Positions 37,605 through 52,100 of a stretch of DNA of 64,000 nucleotides are shown piece after piece. Under the pieces are notes generated by a model, which was not told the origin of the DNA, searched no databases, and worked only from the letters and a program-made list of their open reading frames with translations. The translations under genes were made by a program, and so were the position numbers. The stretch lies in the NCBI GenBank assembly GCA_034670405.1, contig JAXDDX010000058.1, positions 1,621,001 to 1,685,000 on the forward strand, given 5' to 3'. Each line of letters opens with the position of its first letter. Positions within the stretch are counted from its first letter, which is position 1. Source of the DNA: Hoplostethus atlanticus (Eukaryota; Chordata; Actinopteri; Trachichthyiformes; Trachichthyidae).

Positions 37605-39551
37605 CATAGTGTTGCAAAGAGGTGAGCGGTGTGTTTAGGACACACACACAAAGCAAGCCCATTCAGATTTTCTTCTTAAAGCACACAACCAGTACTGAGT
37701 GACCCACTTGGTGCAGCCAGATGAAGGCTGTTTCTTAGTAATGGCTGCATTAGGCCAGGCTGTTTCCAACTCATCAACCCCTGCCTCCACTAATCACCCT
37801 ATGTATAGATGGCTTGCCTGTTGTTATTGTGTATATCTGTGTGTGTACATCTGTGCACATGTGGGTGTTTTGCATTGAAGGCCATGTGCTTGGGTTCAGA
37901 CTTTGCATAGTGATAACGCAATTTGTTTGGCCAGCAAAGTCCCTAGAGAGTGGATGACTGAGGCTTGTGTTACCTACCTTATACACTATGTAGCCATTCT
38001 GTGAGGCTTAATGGTTTGGTTTCTTCCGGTGTTTTGTCCGTCTACTCAGGAAGCTGACTGGAGGGGAGAACCCAGTGGCCCACTGTACGTTTGTCCAAAA
38101 CAACTGTGATTAGTATCTCTGCTAATCAGCCTAAATGTAATTCCATCCAAACCTGACAGCAGTTTGCCTTTCAGTGTTGCTTTGTTTTCCCAGACAGGGA
38201 GCGAGATGGACAAAAAGAGCGACAGATTCATATTGAGTTTCTGTCCTGCTGTCTTTCAGACTGTGCTGTGAACGTTCACAAGAGCTGCAGGACTCTGCTG
38301 GGTGAGTGCAGCAGCATCAAGAATAAGGTAAACACTACAATGGAATAGCCCCTGTACCTTCCAACGGTATGACTGCTAACTTAAATTGGGAATTAGGGAA
38401 TTCAGTACGGTACACAGTACAGGGTTCACGGTTCGATACAGTCACAATATTTTTAACTATGCTAATATAATATACTAATACGTTTTTATTTAAACACAAA
38501 ATCATAAATCAACTCAGGCCACTCTGCTTATTAATCAACCAAGGGCTCACCCCCCCTCCTTCTGCCACAGGTTTCTTTATTTCTTATATATTTTTCAGTG
38601 CAAATAGTAGAATCTCTTAAATGAAATAAAATAAAAAATGTAAAAGCAGATGCTAGTCTAAATAAACTAAATTCATTAAAGTTCGACAGAGCAGCCCTCT
38701 ATTTTGATTTCACCGCTTTCCATTTGCCTGTTGAGCGCTACACACTCCGGGGTCTCAAGTGAACGTCTGTGTCAACTTCATAACGCCAGTCAAGCAAGCT
38801 AGGATCTAGGATCACTGATGCCCGCCCTCTGGCATTTAAAGGGCGACATCCCTCACGACCCATTTAAAGTATGTCAATGAAAACAAATGGTAGTCTACAT
38901 TTTGGTGGCTTAGCTGATTGATAAGGTTTGGTTAATATCGCAAACCATTTTTCAACTTCACGGTAAATATCGTCCCGTTTTTGGATAGCAAAAGTTTGTT
39001 CCACAATATATCGTTACACCCCTAAATGTAGTACAGTACCACAGAACAGCATGCTATTTGTGGGTATTTTGTAATCTGTCCCTCAGCAGATTTCTTACTT
39101 TTTTTTTGTCTCCACATAGAGAGATTCTCTACAAAGGACAGCCTCATCAAGATCTTCTAACTTTGGTAAGCAGAACACACACATGTGCATGCATACACAC
39201 TAGAGGTCTGCATCGGGCTAGCCAGCCTGTAGCCATCGCCTGTGCGGCCCTACCTGAAAACGGCCCGGTAACGTCTAGTCAGATTCGGACCCTGAGCCTG
39301 ACAGCTCGAAAAGCCAGCAACAAGTAGCAGCCTATGACCTCATCATGACTCTTTGAAGTACCGGTCCGCTTGCTGTCGTGTGAGGAACCGGTCCCACGTT
39401 ATGGACAGTGTCTCCATAGTGAACTCGACTCATATACTCCCCGTCCTTAATCTTCCTTTTTACCACATCCACTTTAGCTAGCATGAAAACTGACCACTGC
39501 CTGACCTCAACGTAACTTTCTCTGTTAGTTTGAACTGTGCGACCCCACATG

Positions 39552-39608
<57 letters not shown>

Positions 39609-39831
39609 GACAGACAGACAGACAGACACACAGAGCAGACGCGAGTAGGCCAGAACAAAATAGGAGACAATGGATTTGATTTGAACGGGCAATCTTAGCG
39701 TAACTATATCAAAACAAGTTTATCACAACTTCAAGGCCTGAACCTGATCTGACCCGATGTCCTAGAACCAAGAAATGGGCCTGACTCGACTGTTGGGCCT
39801 CGTCAGGCTCGGGTCGGGTTGCAGACCTCTA

Positions 39832-39905
<74 letters not shown>

Positions 39906-40150
39906 ATAATACCACTGACTACAGTCACTCATCAGATACAGGGAGAAGGAAATGGAGGGGGGTGGATAGATGGGTGGAGGGGTTAGAGGGGTGTGCAGTG
40001 GTTCTGCCAGTCCCTTTGTGTCAAATTAAAGAGTTCTGGTTGCTTCTCTGGAGGTTTGGAGAGGATTAGCGAGATGAATGGTGTCTCTGATGAACGCTGA
40101 CAACAGCTTAGCAGACTTCTTTTTTTATTCCTTGAGCACTCATATCTCTC

Positions 40151-40186
<36 letters not shown>

Positions 40187-43100
40187 CGTGTGTGTGCATG
40201 CTTGTGTGTGTGTGCTTGTGTGTGTACATTTGTGTGTAGAGGAGGAGATTGGCTACCAGCAGGTTCTAGCTGAAGGTGATAATTAGCCATGGTTGGGACC
40301 AGTTGAGGTGATTCATCTCTGGTTTCTTTTCAGATCTGGGAAAGATGTCGTTTTATCTATGTAACACTATATAATGTGTAATAGAATTGTAATTTCACAC
40401 ATTTCTCAATATATTTTCTCAAGTGTATACAAGGTTACATAAAAGGTTGTTTTGTCCTTGTGAAGTTGATTAGCCTTGAAAGACAACATAATATCTTTCA
40501 GTATTATTAAGTGGTCCATATTAGAAATTGGAGATCAGTATTAATTAAAACTTTCAACAGGTCCTATTTAATTGCACAGTTGCATGTGATCCAACCCACA
40601 GGAGACAGTAGTGGCTGCAGCAGCAGGAGCTTAACTTAATCTCCTTTAGCGGTTGTTATTTTCTGTTGAACAGCTGGAGTCCTCTCACAAACACACCTGG
40701 TTCCTCCTCACGTCATGACCAATCAGTGGCTAGTGTAGGGGGTCAGGGAATGAGGAGAGAGAGGGATAGAGAAAAATAGAGAGGGAGGTAGTGAGGAAGT
40801 ATAAAGTGCATGCATGTTTCTAGAAGTTACCAGATGAAATGAGTCATCTGGGCGGGTCAGTTATAAAGCCAGTCTGCTGTCCTCCTCCCTTAGTTTACAT
40901 CAGTGAACAGTCCACAGCATCATCTGCGATGCTGACTATCTCCATCCCATGCCATACTGCTACTACTACTGCCTGCTACTACTTTTAGACTAGTACTTTA
41001 AACGTAAACTATACTTTGGTATTTGGATTATTATACTCCAACTTCGGGATGGAGCTAGCAGTTAGCAAGGGCACTAGCCGAACCACAGGAGTCTCCAGAG
41101 CTCGCTCCAGGATTGCACAACCATTGTCCTCTTCCTCCCCCTCCTCCTCTGCCTCATCCTGGGGTCTGTCTGGCCGCGTTGGTGTGCGGGTGTTGATGCA
41201 CCGCGACCTGATCACCTGCCGTTTCCTGGGATCCCTGCATCGTTCTTGGCTGAAGAAATCCTGGGGCCGACGCGAACACCAAAGAAGCAACCGCTCACCT
41301 CCTCCGCCTCGTCCTCTTCTCCTTTTCGCTCGTCATCTTATCATTTCTCTCTCTCTCCCCGTCATTTCTCCTCCTCCTCCTCCACTCATTTCTTCCCTTC
41401 ATCTGTCTCTCGTCTTCCTTCACCAGTGATAAAAGAGCGGGACCAGCCTGGCCCAGCCTCAGCCCAGACAGTGGATGGCCTCACAGGTTTTCCTCGCACC
41501 CCAGGCATGACCCTCACTCTGCGGGGACCTAGCGCTCAGTCGACTGCCGCCCATTCTGCCAACTCCACCACAGCCCCTCCAGCCGCCTCCTCTAGCCTCC
41601 ATCACCACAGCAGCTCAGGGTCAGTACTTCTGCCTTGTTGGATCTCTCCAGTCCTCAGTTGGAAATAGATTTGTGTTTTGTTTTGTTTTGTTTGGACTCT
41701 TTTTCTTTACTTACTAGCTGGTTTAGAAAAGATTGCTTCTGGACGTCAGCATTACTTTTTACTTGCAGAGAACAGACACAAACCTGAAGTGTGAAGACTA
41801 GATATCTTTTCTCTCAAATCTATAATGGCGTAGTGGGCCTGAGATATTTCCAGGTTCTGGTGTATGCTGGCTATTTATAGAATCTTGCCTTTCTTTTTCC
41901 TATGCCATCTTATGATGTGTATTTATAGTTGACATACCATGGCAAGCTGTCTTTTCTGATTTACCATCTTTTTGAAACTTGAGTCTAGACTGTTCTCAGA
42001 AGTACTTTTGCAGCCGCATCACTCAGAAAGGTATGCAGGGAGAGAGGGAGGTAGTGGGAGAGAGATACACAGGAAAGGTGGTAACAAAGAAAGGCAGAGG
42101 CGAGGGAGAGAGAGAGAGAGAAAGATAAAGAGAAGAAGAGCTCAGGAAAAAAATGGAAAGGGAAAGTCTAGCTGCCTCAGTTTCTCTTTCGTGTCTCACC
42201 TTGTGCCGTTACTATGTAAGCCACTGTGGACCTGTGTTGGCTCTTTGGTTAGGATACCACTAGCTAGTAGGATTGAGTCAAATCAGTTTCAGCATGTACG
42301 CCACCCTGGACCTGTGGTTGTCCTCCCTCAGATCCCTCCCTGGGGACATGGACGAGACGGATGCCTTCCGCTTCAAACGCTTCAACGAAGATGCTGTTTC
42401 CCTTGCTCCCTCCACCACCGACTCCATCATCGTAGAAGGTGAGTTTACCGACAGAGATGAGGATGAATACCCAACTCTCATTCCAAAGTGAAGAATTCCC
42501 ACCGTTCAAAAGGTGATTTAGTTGTCTTGAAATTTGAAAATGAGTGAAGGAAAGTGTCTAGGTGCAGAGTGGCTGTGTTGTCTTCAGTGTGTTTTCTTTT
42601 AGGCAGGGAGGAGAGAGTGTGGAGTGTTTTTTGACCTCACCGGAGTCGGAGGTTGACCTCACCCTGTTTCATTAAGCTGGAGTGTGTGGGAGAGAGAAAC
42701 AGACTTACTGGGTATTAGCTTGCCACAGACCAAGTCATCTTATTTTGCTGCTGCTATGTTACGGGGTGTTTTGTATTATCAGACACACCCATATCATGAA
42801 AGGGCTACTGTCCCGCTAATACTGGACCACTCAGCAGCAGGAATCACACGTGTCCTTTTCCTTCTTCATTTCAGGTTTGAAAGGTTTGGGATTTACATGT
42901 ATAAGTATTACAAGTATTAATCAGTTTTGTTGTTCAGTCCAGATACAAGAACAGTCTTCAGCTGTTGAGCGATACAGCTTAGATGAGTCATATTGCCCTG
43001 TCACTATCTGCACATATCATATTGAGCCCTGCCAAATCTTAAAAATGAAGGTTGTAAGAGTTAATTAAAGAGCTTGTTTATGTTGAAAATCACTTTTCAA

Positions 43101-46100
43101 TATTTCTAAAATGTAGAAGATCCATTCTGTAAAAGTGTTATCATTTGTTAATCCAAGGACTTAAGCTACCCTGGTATCTTTTAGAGGGTACTATAATTTG
43201 TTTTCATTTTGTGAGAGTTGGTGTCACTTTAGTAGCAGCGAGACTGCCTGACCTCTGACCTCCCTGTGGAAGGGGGCAAGCAGAAAAAGAATTTCCCCTG
43301 TGGGACTCAATAAATGTCGTATTATTACACTAAATCTGTCCCAAACATTGTGTGATTGGCACAGTGGTGGTCAGGTTTGATGTGAAGTTGTTTTTTTTAG
43401 GAGCACCACCACAGATTTTTACAGTGTAATGTGTCACGGTTGCTTATGCCTTGGCTCCATCCCTCAGATGCTCACTATGCAGCGGTGCGGGCTGATCTGG
43501 AGTCAGATGCCCAGGATCTGGAAGCAGAGTCCTGGAGTTTGGCGGTTGACCTGCAGTATGTTAAGAAGCACTCTAAAGAAGTGGTGAAGAGACAGGATGT
43601 GATTTATGGTGAGTCTAAGTTCCATAGTATAGAGGTTAAATGTTAAAATGAAGCTTTTCTTTTTTCAGATCATTTTGTTTCATTGGACAATATGTTGAAA
43701 AGGGGCAGGAAAGATGGGAAAGAGAGGGTGGGATGACATGCAACATGGGTTGTGAGCCAGTCGTGAACCATTGCGTATACATTGTATGAGCTTTAGGCTA
43801 CTGAACATAAATATGTAACCTGCATATGTATGCATGTCCCTTTGCACAGAGTTGATGCAGACGGAGATGCACCATGTGCGGACTCTGAAGATCATGTTGC
43901 GCGTGTACGTTCGAGGGCTGAAGGAGAACCTCCAGATGGACTCGGGCAGGCTGGACTGTCTGTTCCCCCGTCTGGAGAACCTCCTGGAGCTCCACACACA
44001 TTTCCTGTCCCGCCTCAAAGAACGCCGGCGAGAGAACCTTGTCTCGCCCAGCGACAGGAACTACTCCATCCACAGACTGGCTGATATACTGATCACACAG
44101 GTGGGGACGGGATAGATGGTCCATTAAGCACACACATGCATACACACGCCATATACTACTGTTGTACATGCACAACATGGAACACAAAATATACATCCAC
44201 AGCATGATTCACACTCTGCACTATGGGCTTACACACACACTGCAGTTATTGAAACAGAACAAGAGCCGTCTGAGCCCAGTGTTTTCTTTGTTCTCCAGTT
44301 CTCAGGTGAGATAGGAGAGAAGATGAAGGAGAGCTATGGTGATTTCTGCAGTCACCACACTGAGGCTGTCAGCTACTACAAAGAACAGCTGCAAAACAAC
44401 AAGAAGTTCCAGAACCTCATCAGGGTGAGATTGGTTGACTAAACTCACTGTGCAATATTATGAACCCCCTTAAGAACTTGAAATGCATACATGCATACAC
44501 ACATACTACGCTGTGTAGTAAGTTGCTTTTGATGAAAATGGATCTCCGGTGAGCCTCTCTCCTTGTCCCTTTTCAGAAAATCAACAACCTGTCCATTGTG
44601 CGGAGGTTAGGAGTGCCCGAGTGTATTCTGCTGGTAACGCAGCGTATTACCAAGTACCCAGTACTAGTGGAGCGCATCCTTCACAACACTGAAGGTACAA
44701 CATGTGTCCTTTCATGCATTTGCTGCTGAATCAATCACAATAACTACAGAAGCGTATATCCATATATTTATTGAGTCATAACTTCAGTCTTAGTTGTCTA
44801 GTGGAATCAGTGAGGGTTTTATTTTGCTATATATATTTTGTTGTCTTCAGCGGGTACGGAGGAGCATGAGGACCTGACACGGGCACTGGGTCTGATCAAA
44901 GGCACCATCGTACAGGTGGATGCGCTGGTCAACCTCCACGAGAAGGCCTCGCGACTCCGAGACATTCACAGCAAGATGGAGCCAAAGGCACTGGGCAAGA
45001 TCAAAGATGGCCGAGTGTTCCGCAGGGAGGACCTGGCGCAGGGCAGGAGACGGATGCTGCACGAGGCCACAGTCAACTGGAAAGCCGCCTCCGGGAGGCT
45101 CAAAGGTGCCTGGCACAGTACAACGAGATATTTCATCACTGTACTGTCTAGTAGTCAGTGGATGAACCCAATGAAGAGATATTTAGACTGTGCTATTCCA
45201 GTTTTGGAATCCATTTAAATACATCAAAGGAGTATGTGTGTCTCGTTAGTTTTCATCTACCTGTCTCCACTTGGCAGGCTGATGCCTAGAAATGTCATTT
45301 CTGATTTCTGTCCATCCAGATATTATTGCAGTGCTGCTGTCAGATGTGTTAGTCTTGCTACAAGAGAAGGACCAGAGATATGTATTTGCTACAGTGGTGA
45401 GTGGTTTGTTTTTCATCTGTCTCAGTGTAAAAGTGTACTGTAGCACAAAAACAATCTCATAAAATAGTGTCAGTGGGAAGAGATTTTTCACTGTTTGATT
45501 TTTTTTATATTTAGTTTGATTTAGTCAGTAATCCACGACGGCTCCCCAGTAATCAGAAAGCATCCATTCTGTATATTTCTGTCTCTTTCTTTCCCCCTCC
45601 CAGGACAACAAACCGTCAGTGATCTCTCTCCAGAAACTGATCGTCAGGGAGGTGGCCCATGAGGAGAAGGCCATGTTCCTCATCTGTGCCTCCTCCAACG
45701 AGCCAGAGATGTACGAGATCCACACCACCTCCAAGGAAGGGCGAAACACCTGGATGACGCAGATACGGCAAGCTGTTGAGAGGTAGCTACAGTTACAGAG
45801 AGAGGAAATCCTGACACGCGTTCATGCTCTCCTGATCACACCTCTATGACTCAGACGACATTCTTACATGCTCTCATCCAGGGTCCCTACACGGGTTTGG
45901 AAAGTCTTGAAAAGTACAGAAACTGAAAAATCCCGTCATAGTTCACTTACCAAGGGATCTTCAGTTATAGAGTGATATGAGGAAATGGAACTGTGTAGGT
46001 GCACCTTGCCCTAGAGGTCATCTCTTTTTCTCCTGTCCCTGTCTCAGCTGTCCACATACAGAAGAGAGACTGTTTAGTGAGGAGGAAGAGGCGCGAGCTG

Positions 46101-49100
46101 CCAGGTTCAAGGAGTTTCAAGGTAACTGCAGACCACATGAGCATTAGCAGAGCTCAAGGAATGCCCTGGAAAACTAGCAACACCGGGCCACTAGGGGGTG
46201 CTCACATATCATGTTAATCCTAAAATTATTAGCTGTTGCTTTATTAGACTACATTTTATCCCATGGGTTCTTAAACTCTTTCAGCCAGGGACCCACATGA
46301 TAGATTAATCTTCTCACTTTGGAGCCAAGGCTCTTTAAAACACCCCACTGAAGGTCAGAGTGGGGACCCACCAGAAGTAGGCCTGATCCATCGATTAAGA
46401 AATGAATCCATGTCCAATTCTGTTTCATCCTCCCCATTTTAGAGCGTCTGACTCAGAAGGATGCAGTGATCGTCCAGGCCCTGACTGACAAGCTGCAGCT
46501 GTTTGCAGACATGGCCGAGTCGGTGGCCGGTCTGGAGGACACGGCCTCACGTTCTAGACTGCTGCTCCGAGGAGATGCCTCCGACCTCCAGCAGGGGGAG
46601 ACTCTGCTCAAAGGAGCAATCACTGATGGTAGGACAGAGCTCCACAACGTGTGTCTAGATACAGTCACAAAGGACAACATTAAATTGTGTGAATTTTACA
46701 CACCTGTGTGTGTGTGTGTGTGTGTCCCCTTTATGCGTATGTACTCCCTACTGCAGATTTAAAATGAATGAATCGGTATCGGCATTGTTGAGTTGACTAC
46801 TGTTCCTCCCTCACTGTCTCCTCCACCCCAGTGGAGAACCTCCAGAACCTGCTGCAGTCCGGAGTGAGGGAGGAGGGTCCAGCCCCAAGGCTGGAGGAGG
46901 GGAGCGGCTCTGGGGCTCGGCCCAGGAGAGCAGACACCTTCGGGGGTTACGATAGCAGCCCCACCATCCTTAACAAGAGTGAGTCCAGCACACTCCATGC
47001 TCCGAGTCTACCACACTAACTCTCACCTTGTATCTGTGCTTATGTTTATTTGTGTTATTTGTGTGCGTATCTGGTGATTTGGTTTGTTCGTGGGTTTATG
47101 TGTGACTGTCTCTTTATCTGTGTGTATCGGTGTGCCTGTGCCAGATGGCAGCGTGACGAAGAAGAACTTTTCTGGCGAGGCTAGGAGCAGAGACAGGAGC
47201 CAGAGAGCCAGCTCTGACCCTCAGCTCAAAGACCTCTGTGGCAGCCACACCCTGGAGCAGACGGTAGGGGATCAACACACACACACACCATAGGCACACA
47301 TATGCACCACATATATACACACACTGCACGGGCTGAGTCACAGTGTGCAGGTATTTCCTGTAAATAGTAAGCATCATCTCGAAACTTTCCATGTCCTCAT
47401 GTTGACTCTATCCTTATTTGTTCGTTAGTAGATTAAGCCTCACTGAAACAATGTGTTCTGAACATATTTACCTTCCCACAAGTCCTGATGCCTGAAAACC
47501 CTCAGGCAGACAAAATATATTGACACGCTGCCTACAATGAGCAACGTGGGACAAGCATACCCTATCATACCCTTTGAATTTAACTTGACCATTACTCACT
47601 ACTGTGTTTTAACCTCTGGTGTGTTTGTGCTGCTATTGCATAAGGGTGACTTGCTCTGTGTCTGACTGTGTTGCTCAGGGTGACGAGAGCTGCTGCTCTC
47701 CCCCTGCCAGCTGGAACCGCATCTGGTCCGACTCCTTCCCCGAGGCTGAGGTTAGCTCCTGCTCTCTGATCCGTCCTGTGTTACACAACATTACTGGGTT
47801 TGATACACATAGGCCCGCTATGTGCACCCATCAGTAGCTTGCTAATCCAATCGAATGCTGCATTGTGTTGGTGGTTGTTTGATTACGATGACCTTGTCTC
47901 TCCCCCTTCAGTTCTTCGACAGAGTGCTGAGGCTCTCCCAGAGGCTCTACAGCCTACAGGTTAGACCTCTCCTTCATCACACCGACACATACATCTAAAA
48001 CTTAACACACTCAATGATGAAAAACACAGAAAGAAGAAAGATATCGACGTAGCTACAGTGAGATCAGTATGTTTTGGGACAAAGAAGCATTTTCTTTATC
48101 TTAATTTGACTCTATACTCCAAATGTTTGGATTTGAAATGAAGATAATATGAGGTTAAAGTTCAGGTTGTCAGCTTTTATTAAGTTGTATAAATCAGTTT
48201 TTATACATCGTCCCCCTATTTCAGGGGACAATATTTATTGGGACAATTGGCTTGACAGGTGATTCTGATTAGTCTGATTAGCGTTTTGTTCATTTTTCTG
48301 CTTTTGTTCAGGCCATCATATCCCAGCAGGACAGTCACATTGAGCTGCAGCGGGCCTCACTGACAGAGCGGGCCTCCCTGCCGGGCCGTCACCGGGGGAA
48401 CGTCCTCCTGGAGCAGGAGAAGCAGCGGACACTGGCCCTGCAGAGGGAGGAGCTGGCCAGCTTCCACAAGCTGCAGTCGCAGCACCGGCAGGAGCAGCAT
48501 CGCTGGGAGAGGGAGCGGGAGAGGCACCGCCAGCAAGCCGAGGTCGCCGAGGCCAGGCTCCAAGAGAGGGAGGAGGAGTGCAGACGGCTGGAGGTGAGGC
48601 GCCCAGCCCTGCTCTAGGTCTATGACAAGATGTAATGACTGTTTTGTGAACTTGCAGCTTCACAGAAAATATCTGTAGCTGTAATTCCTATTTGCATACC
48701 TGTGAATGCATTTTGTATGCTTTGAACTTGAACCAACCCTGAAACCTGAAATTCAATTACAAAGCAAAGCTGCAAATTCTCTAAATAAATGTCATTAAAT
48801 CGGCTCCATACAGGTTCTCTGTGCTTTTTGTTCCCTTTGCACTACTCGTCCTGTATAATCCAACTCGAGCCCGATGCTAACACTGCCAGGGTTAACGGCT
48901 CAACTTCCACTTGAGTCACAGTATTGTAAAGCGCTTTGGAAAAACATGTCCACCAATTGTTGTACGTTATGCTTATGTAAAAAACAAACTTGTAGTTGTG
49001 ACACCTGACACACTTGCAAATGAATGTGATTTATGAATGCAGAGTATTTTCACATTTTTGCTTTTACAGATGCCAACTGTCGCTGGGTATATTGGTAGAC

Positions 49101-52100
49101 GTGTGGTGGAGATCCATATTGCTGATGGGTTTTGCAACATTTCTCTTGTTTTTGATGCAGGAGCGTCTGGCAGAGGAGAAGGAGGAGCTGGAGAGGCAGA
49201 GGGAGACGTACCAGCAGGACCTGGAGAGGCTGAGGGAGTCCACCAGGGCCGTGGAGCGAGAGAAGGAACGCCTGGAACACCAGAAGAAGATCAAGAGGAA
49301 GACCATCGAGGTGAGGAAATAGTGGTGGTGGTAACAATATATCAAAATACAAAGTTAGGCAATACAGAATTATCACAGTATGCACTTTGGCTTGGGAAAG
49401 CTGTACATACAAGGCTAACATTGAGTAGCTAACTGATGCTAGCTTTAGCTGAATTTATTCCACTCTTCAACAGGAATCAGCTGACGGGTGTGAAATTAAT
49501 TCAGTGTGGGGCGCAAATTGATTTATTAAGGCAAGATACACTTAAGATAAACCTTTTTGAGCTAATTGGGGGCATCTTCTACTGTCTTGTGAAGCAATAT
49601 TTCAACGTGAATTGGGTTCTGAGTCCCCATCAAATTAGATTTTTAAGTCTTCTTCATGAGATATCAAAATGTCCTGTATGACTATATCGAGTTGTGAATC
49701 CAGTATCATGTATTGAACAGGACCATGAGCTTTTGTCACACCTGTAGATGTATGTATAAATATGAGAAGGTGAAGAGGGCGAGGTGCTGTGTGACAGTGA
49801 GTAGTAGAGATGATGATGATTGCGCACAGGATGGAGGTGAAGACGTTTTCCCATCTTCCCCTCTCTCACTGTTCTTTCTTTCCGTGCTCTCTCCCAACCT
49901 CCTGCATACCTTCGCTCTGTCCTTCGTTCCATCCCCTGGGCATGAATCCCGTATCCACCCTTACCTTGTTTCAACTCCCCTAGCCTGTTTATAGATGGGT
50001 GTAATGATAAACACACACACACACAACTGAATACACTTGTAACCACTTACCCAGGAAACCACCTACGCAGTCTTTCTCTTTACCTCTTTTTTTTTCTCTC
50101 CTTTCCTCCCTCTCTCTCCTTACTTCCATCCCTCTTTCTCTGTGCAGCACAATGCGGGCCATTGTTTGTCAGTTTCATGGGAGAGGAGCTTTAAGAAAGA
50201 TCCACTGACTGTAATTTCATGCCTGGTGCTAATAGATCTGTCAAGGAGCTTCAGCAAAGTTACTAAATATCAGCCTTTAGTGTTTTTACAGGCCGGTGTT
50301 ACCATACAGGCTTGGGCTGTTGGCATTCTCTGTGGAAAGGTGAGGAGAGGGGAATTCTGTAGCTTGGGAGGTTAGACCTTTTCACCTGATGGACTGCTGT
50401 CTGATGCTCTATACAGGTGGTCTGCAACCAGGGGTCCGCAGAGGTACTGCAGGGGGTCTGCCAATTTTTAATTTTTAATTTATTTTTAATTTTTTTTCAA
50501 TTATTTTTGTGAAAAATGTATTTTAGACAAAAAAAAAAAAAAAAATGAGCTAAAATAATAATACTACTAGGTTAATTGCAAGCCTGTATGAAATAGAATG
50601 GTTTGCTTTGTCTCACATACCTTGAAAATCTATTGTAATAAAAAAAAAAAAAGGAATGTAAAAGTATAAGCCTCCATACATCAATAATAGTTATGTCTAA
50701 AGTCTTAGCAACCATAAGCATCATAACTGAGTATATAAATAGGTTAATTAGTCATTCGAAATATGTTATTATCGTCCGGGCGTCAAGCGGTCCTTGGGCT
50801 GAAAAGGTTGAAACATTAACGTCTTCTTACCAAGGGAATTTTACTGGACATGATAATTTCAATAAGTAGTCTACACAACGTTTCTGCACAATGTTTGTCC
50901 TTATGGCCCGGCCCTACTATTCATACAGACACAAACACACACACAGATGTGTTTCTAGCCGTGTCTGATTGGCGTTGTCTCCGGTGATGTCATCAGTGCC
51001 TCTCTGGTTGACCGATGCATGTCTCTTATCTCTGATGAGACTGAGAGATGACACAATGCAGCCCATTCAAGTCCTGACCTGTCCCCAAACCTGTGTGTGT
51101 TTCTTTTACCGACGGAGCATTCCACCGTTTTTTCTTTCCTCATGATGTTCGTTTCAAAGGTCTGCCCACCAATCTGATATGTTGTGTGTCAGTTTTTCTG
51201 TTAGTCTGGCCAACTATTTCACGGTAACAAGACCTTTTGGTGACACGCCTCAGTCGCTCAGAGCCTCAACTCAAGACGAGGCATACACAAACACACAACC
51301 AGCTGACATGAATTACTGCCCCTATCCCTGCACACATCATCTTATTACTGCAACAGGCAGGCCTTTGACTGTGGCAGGAGTTGTACCTAGAACATTCCTC
51401 AGTGGCTCATGGAAAACCACAACCCTTGGCCTTATGGAGATACTCATTGGCTGAATTGACCTAATCTGCTGTGTTGAGTAATGCAGGCGCCCAGATAATT
51501 ACAGGGGCCGATACAGAAACCGCGATGGTGAATCAGATTGTAGTGTACTATGTTTGTTTGTTTCATGCCCTGCTGAGTCAAATCTAGACCTTACCACCGA
51601 CCCCGTTATATCAGGGCCCCATGATGTTTGTTTGAGACTTAAGAAGTGTGTCTTTATGTGTGTGCGTGTGTATGCATCTGCAAGTATCGTCACAGTTGCT
51701 GTAGTTTTGCAGTGCTATACTGTTGGCACTGTGATGGGACTTCCTTGGCTGTGGCGGCGTGTTTGGCGACGGTTGGTTCCCCCTCTGCGTCAAACACATC
51801 AAACAGTCTTTTCATCAGCTGTGACCTCAGGATCTGTTCCAGGCTCCAGGCCAGCCTGATATCAACAGACATTTAATCACCACCACCCAGCATTAAGGCT
51901 CATCAGCTAACCCAGAGAGCTATGATTAGACCTCATAAAAAAAGACACGTGTGTGCAAGAGATGTGCCAGTTGCGGCATGTCCTGACTTCAAAAGAACTT
52001 CTCTTTTGTGCCATCTCAACTGATCACATTTTGGCAATGTTACTGCGGCAACACTCACACCACAGTACCACAATAGGAGTGATACCATTTTGTCCTGTAG

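Larger units (their letters stand above)
30340..38259 (+). other. arhgef18 7.9 kb intron within the C1 finger
   Basis: No coding exon found. Contents: tandem ACTC and CA repeats just after the donor, a 76 bp palindrome at 32393-32468, a (CA)n at 32843-32906, a GCTAGC/AACGTTAGC-rich segment at 33290-34110 that looks like a fish promoter region, and a long GAGA/CACA mixed repeat at 36905-37127. Confidence 0.75.

Noticed and set aside
41016..41429. Possible small gene or alternative first coding exon ([13 protein letters not shown]...)
   Set aside because: The frame differs from the arhgef18 exon at 41427 and becomes low-complexity; no recognised protein. Kept only as a candidate leader region.
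42850..43068. Open frame upstream of the DH exon
   Set aside because: No splice sites in phase and no similarity; the intron is otherwise AT-rich.
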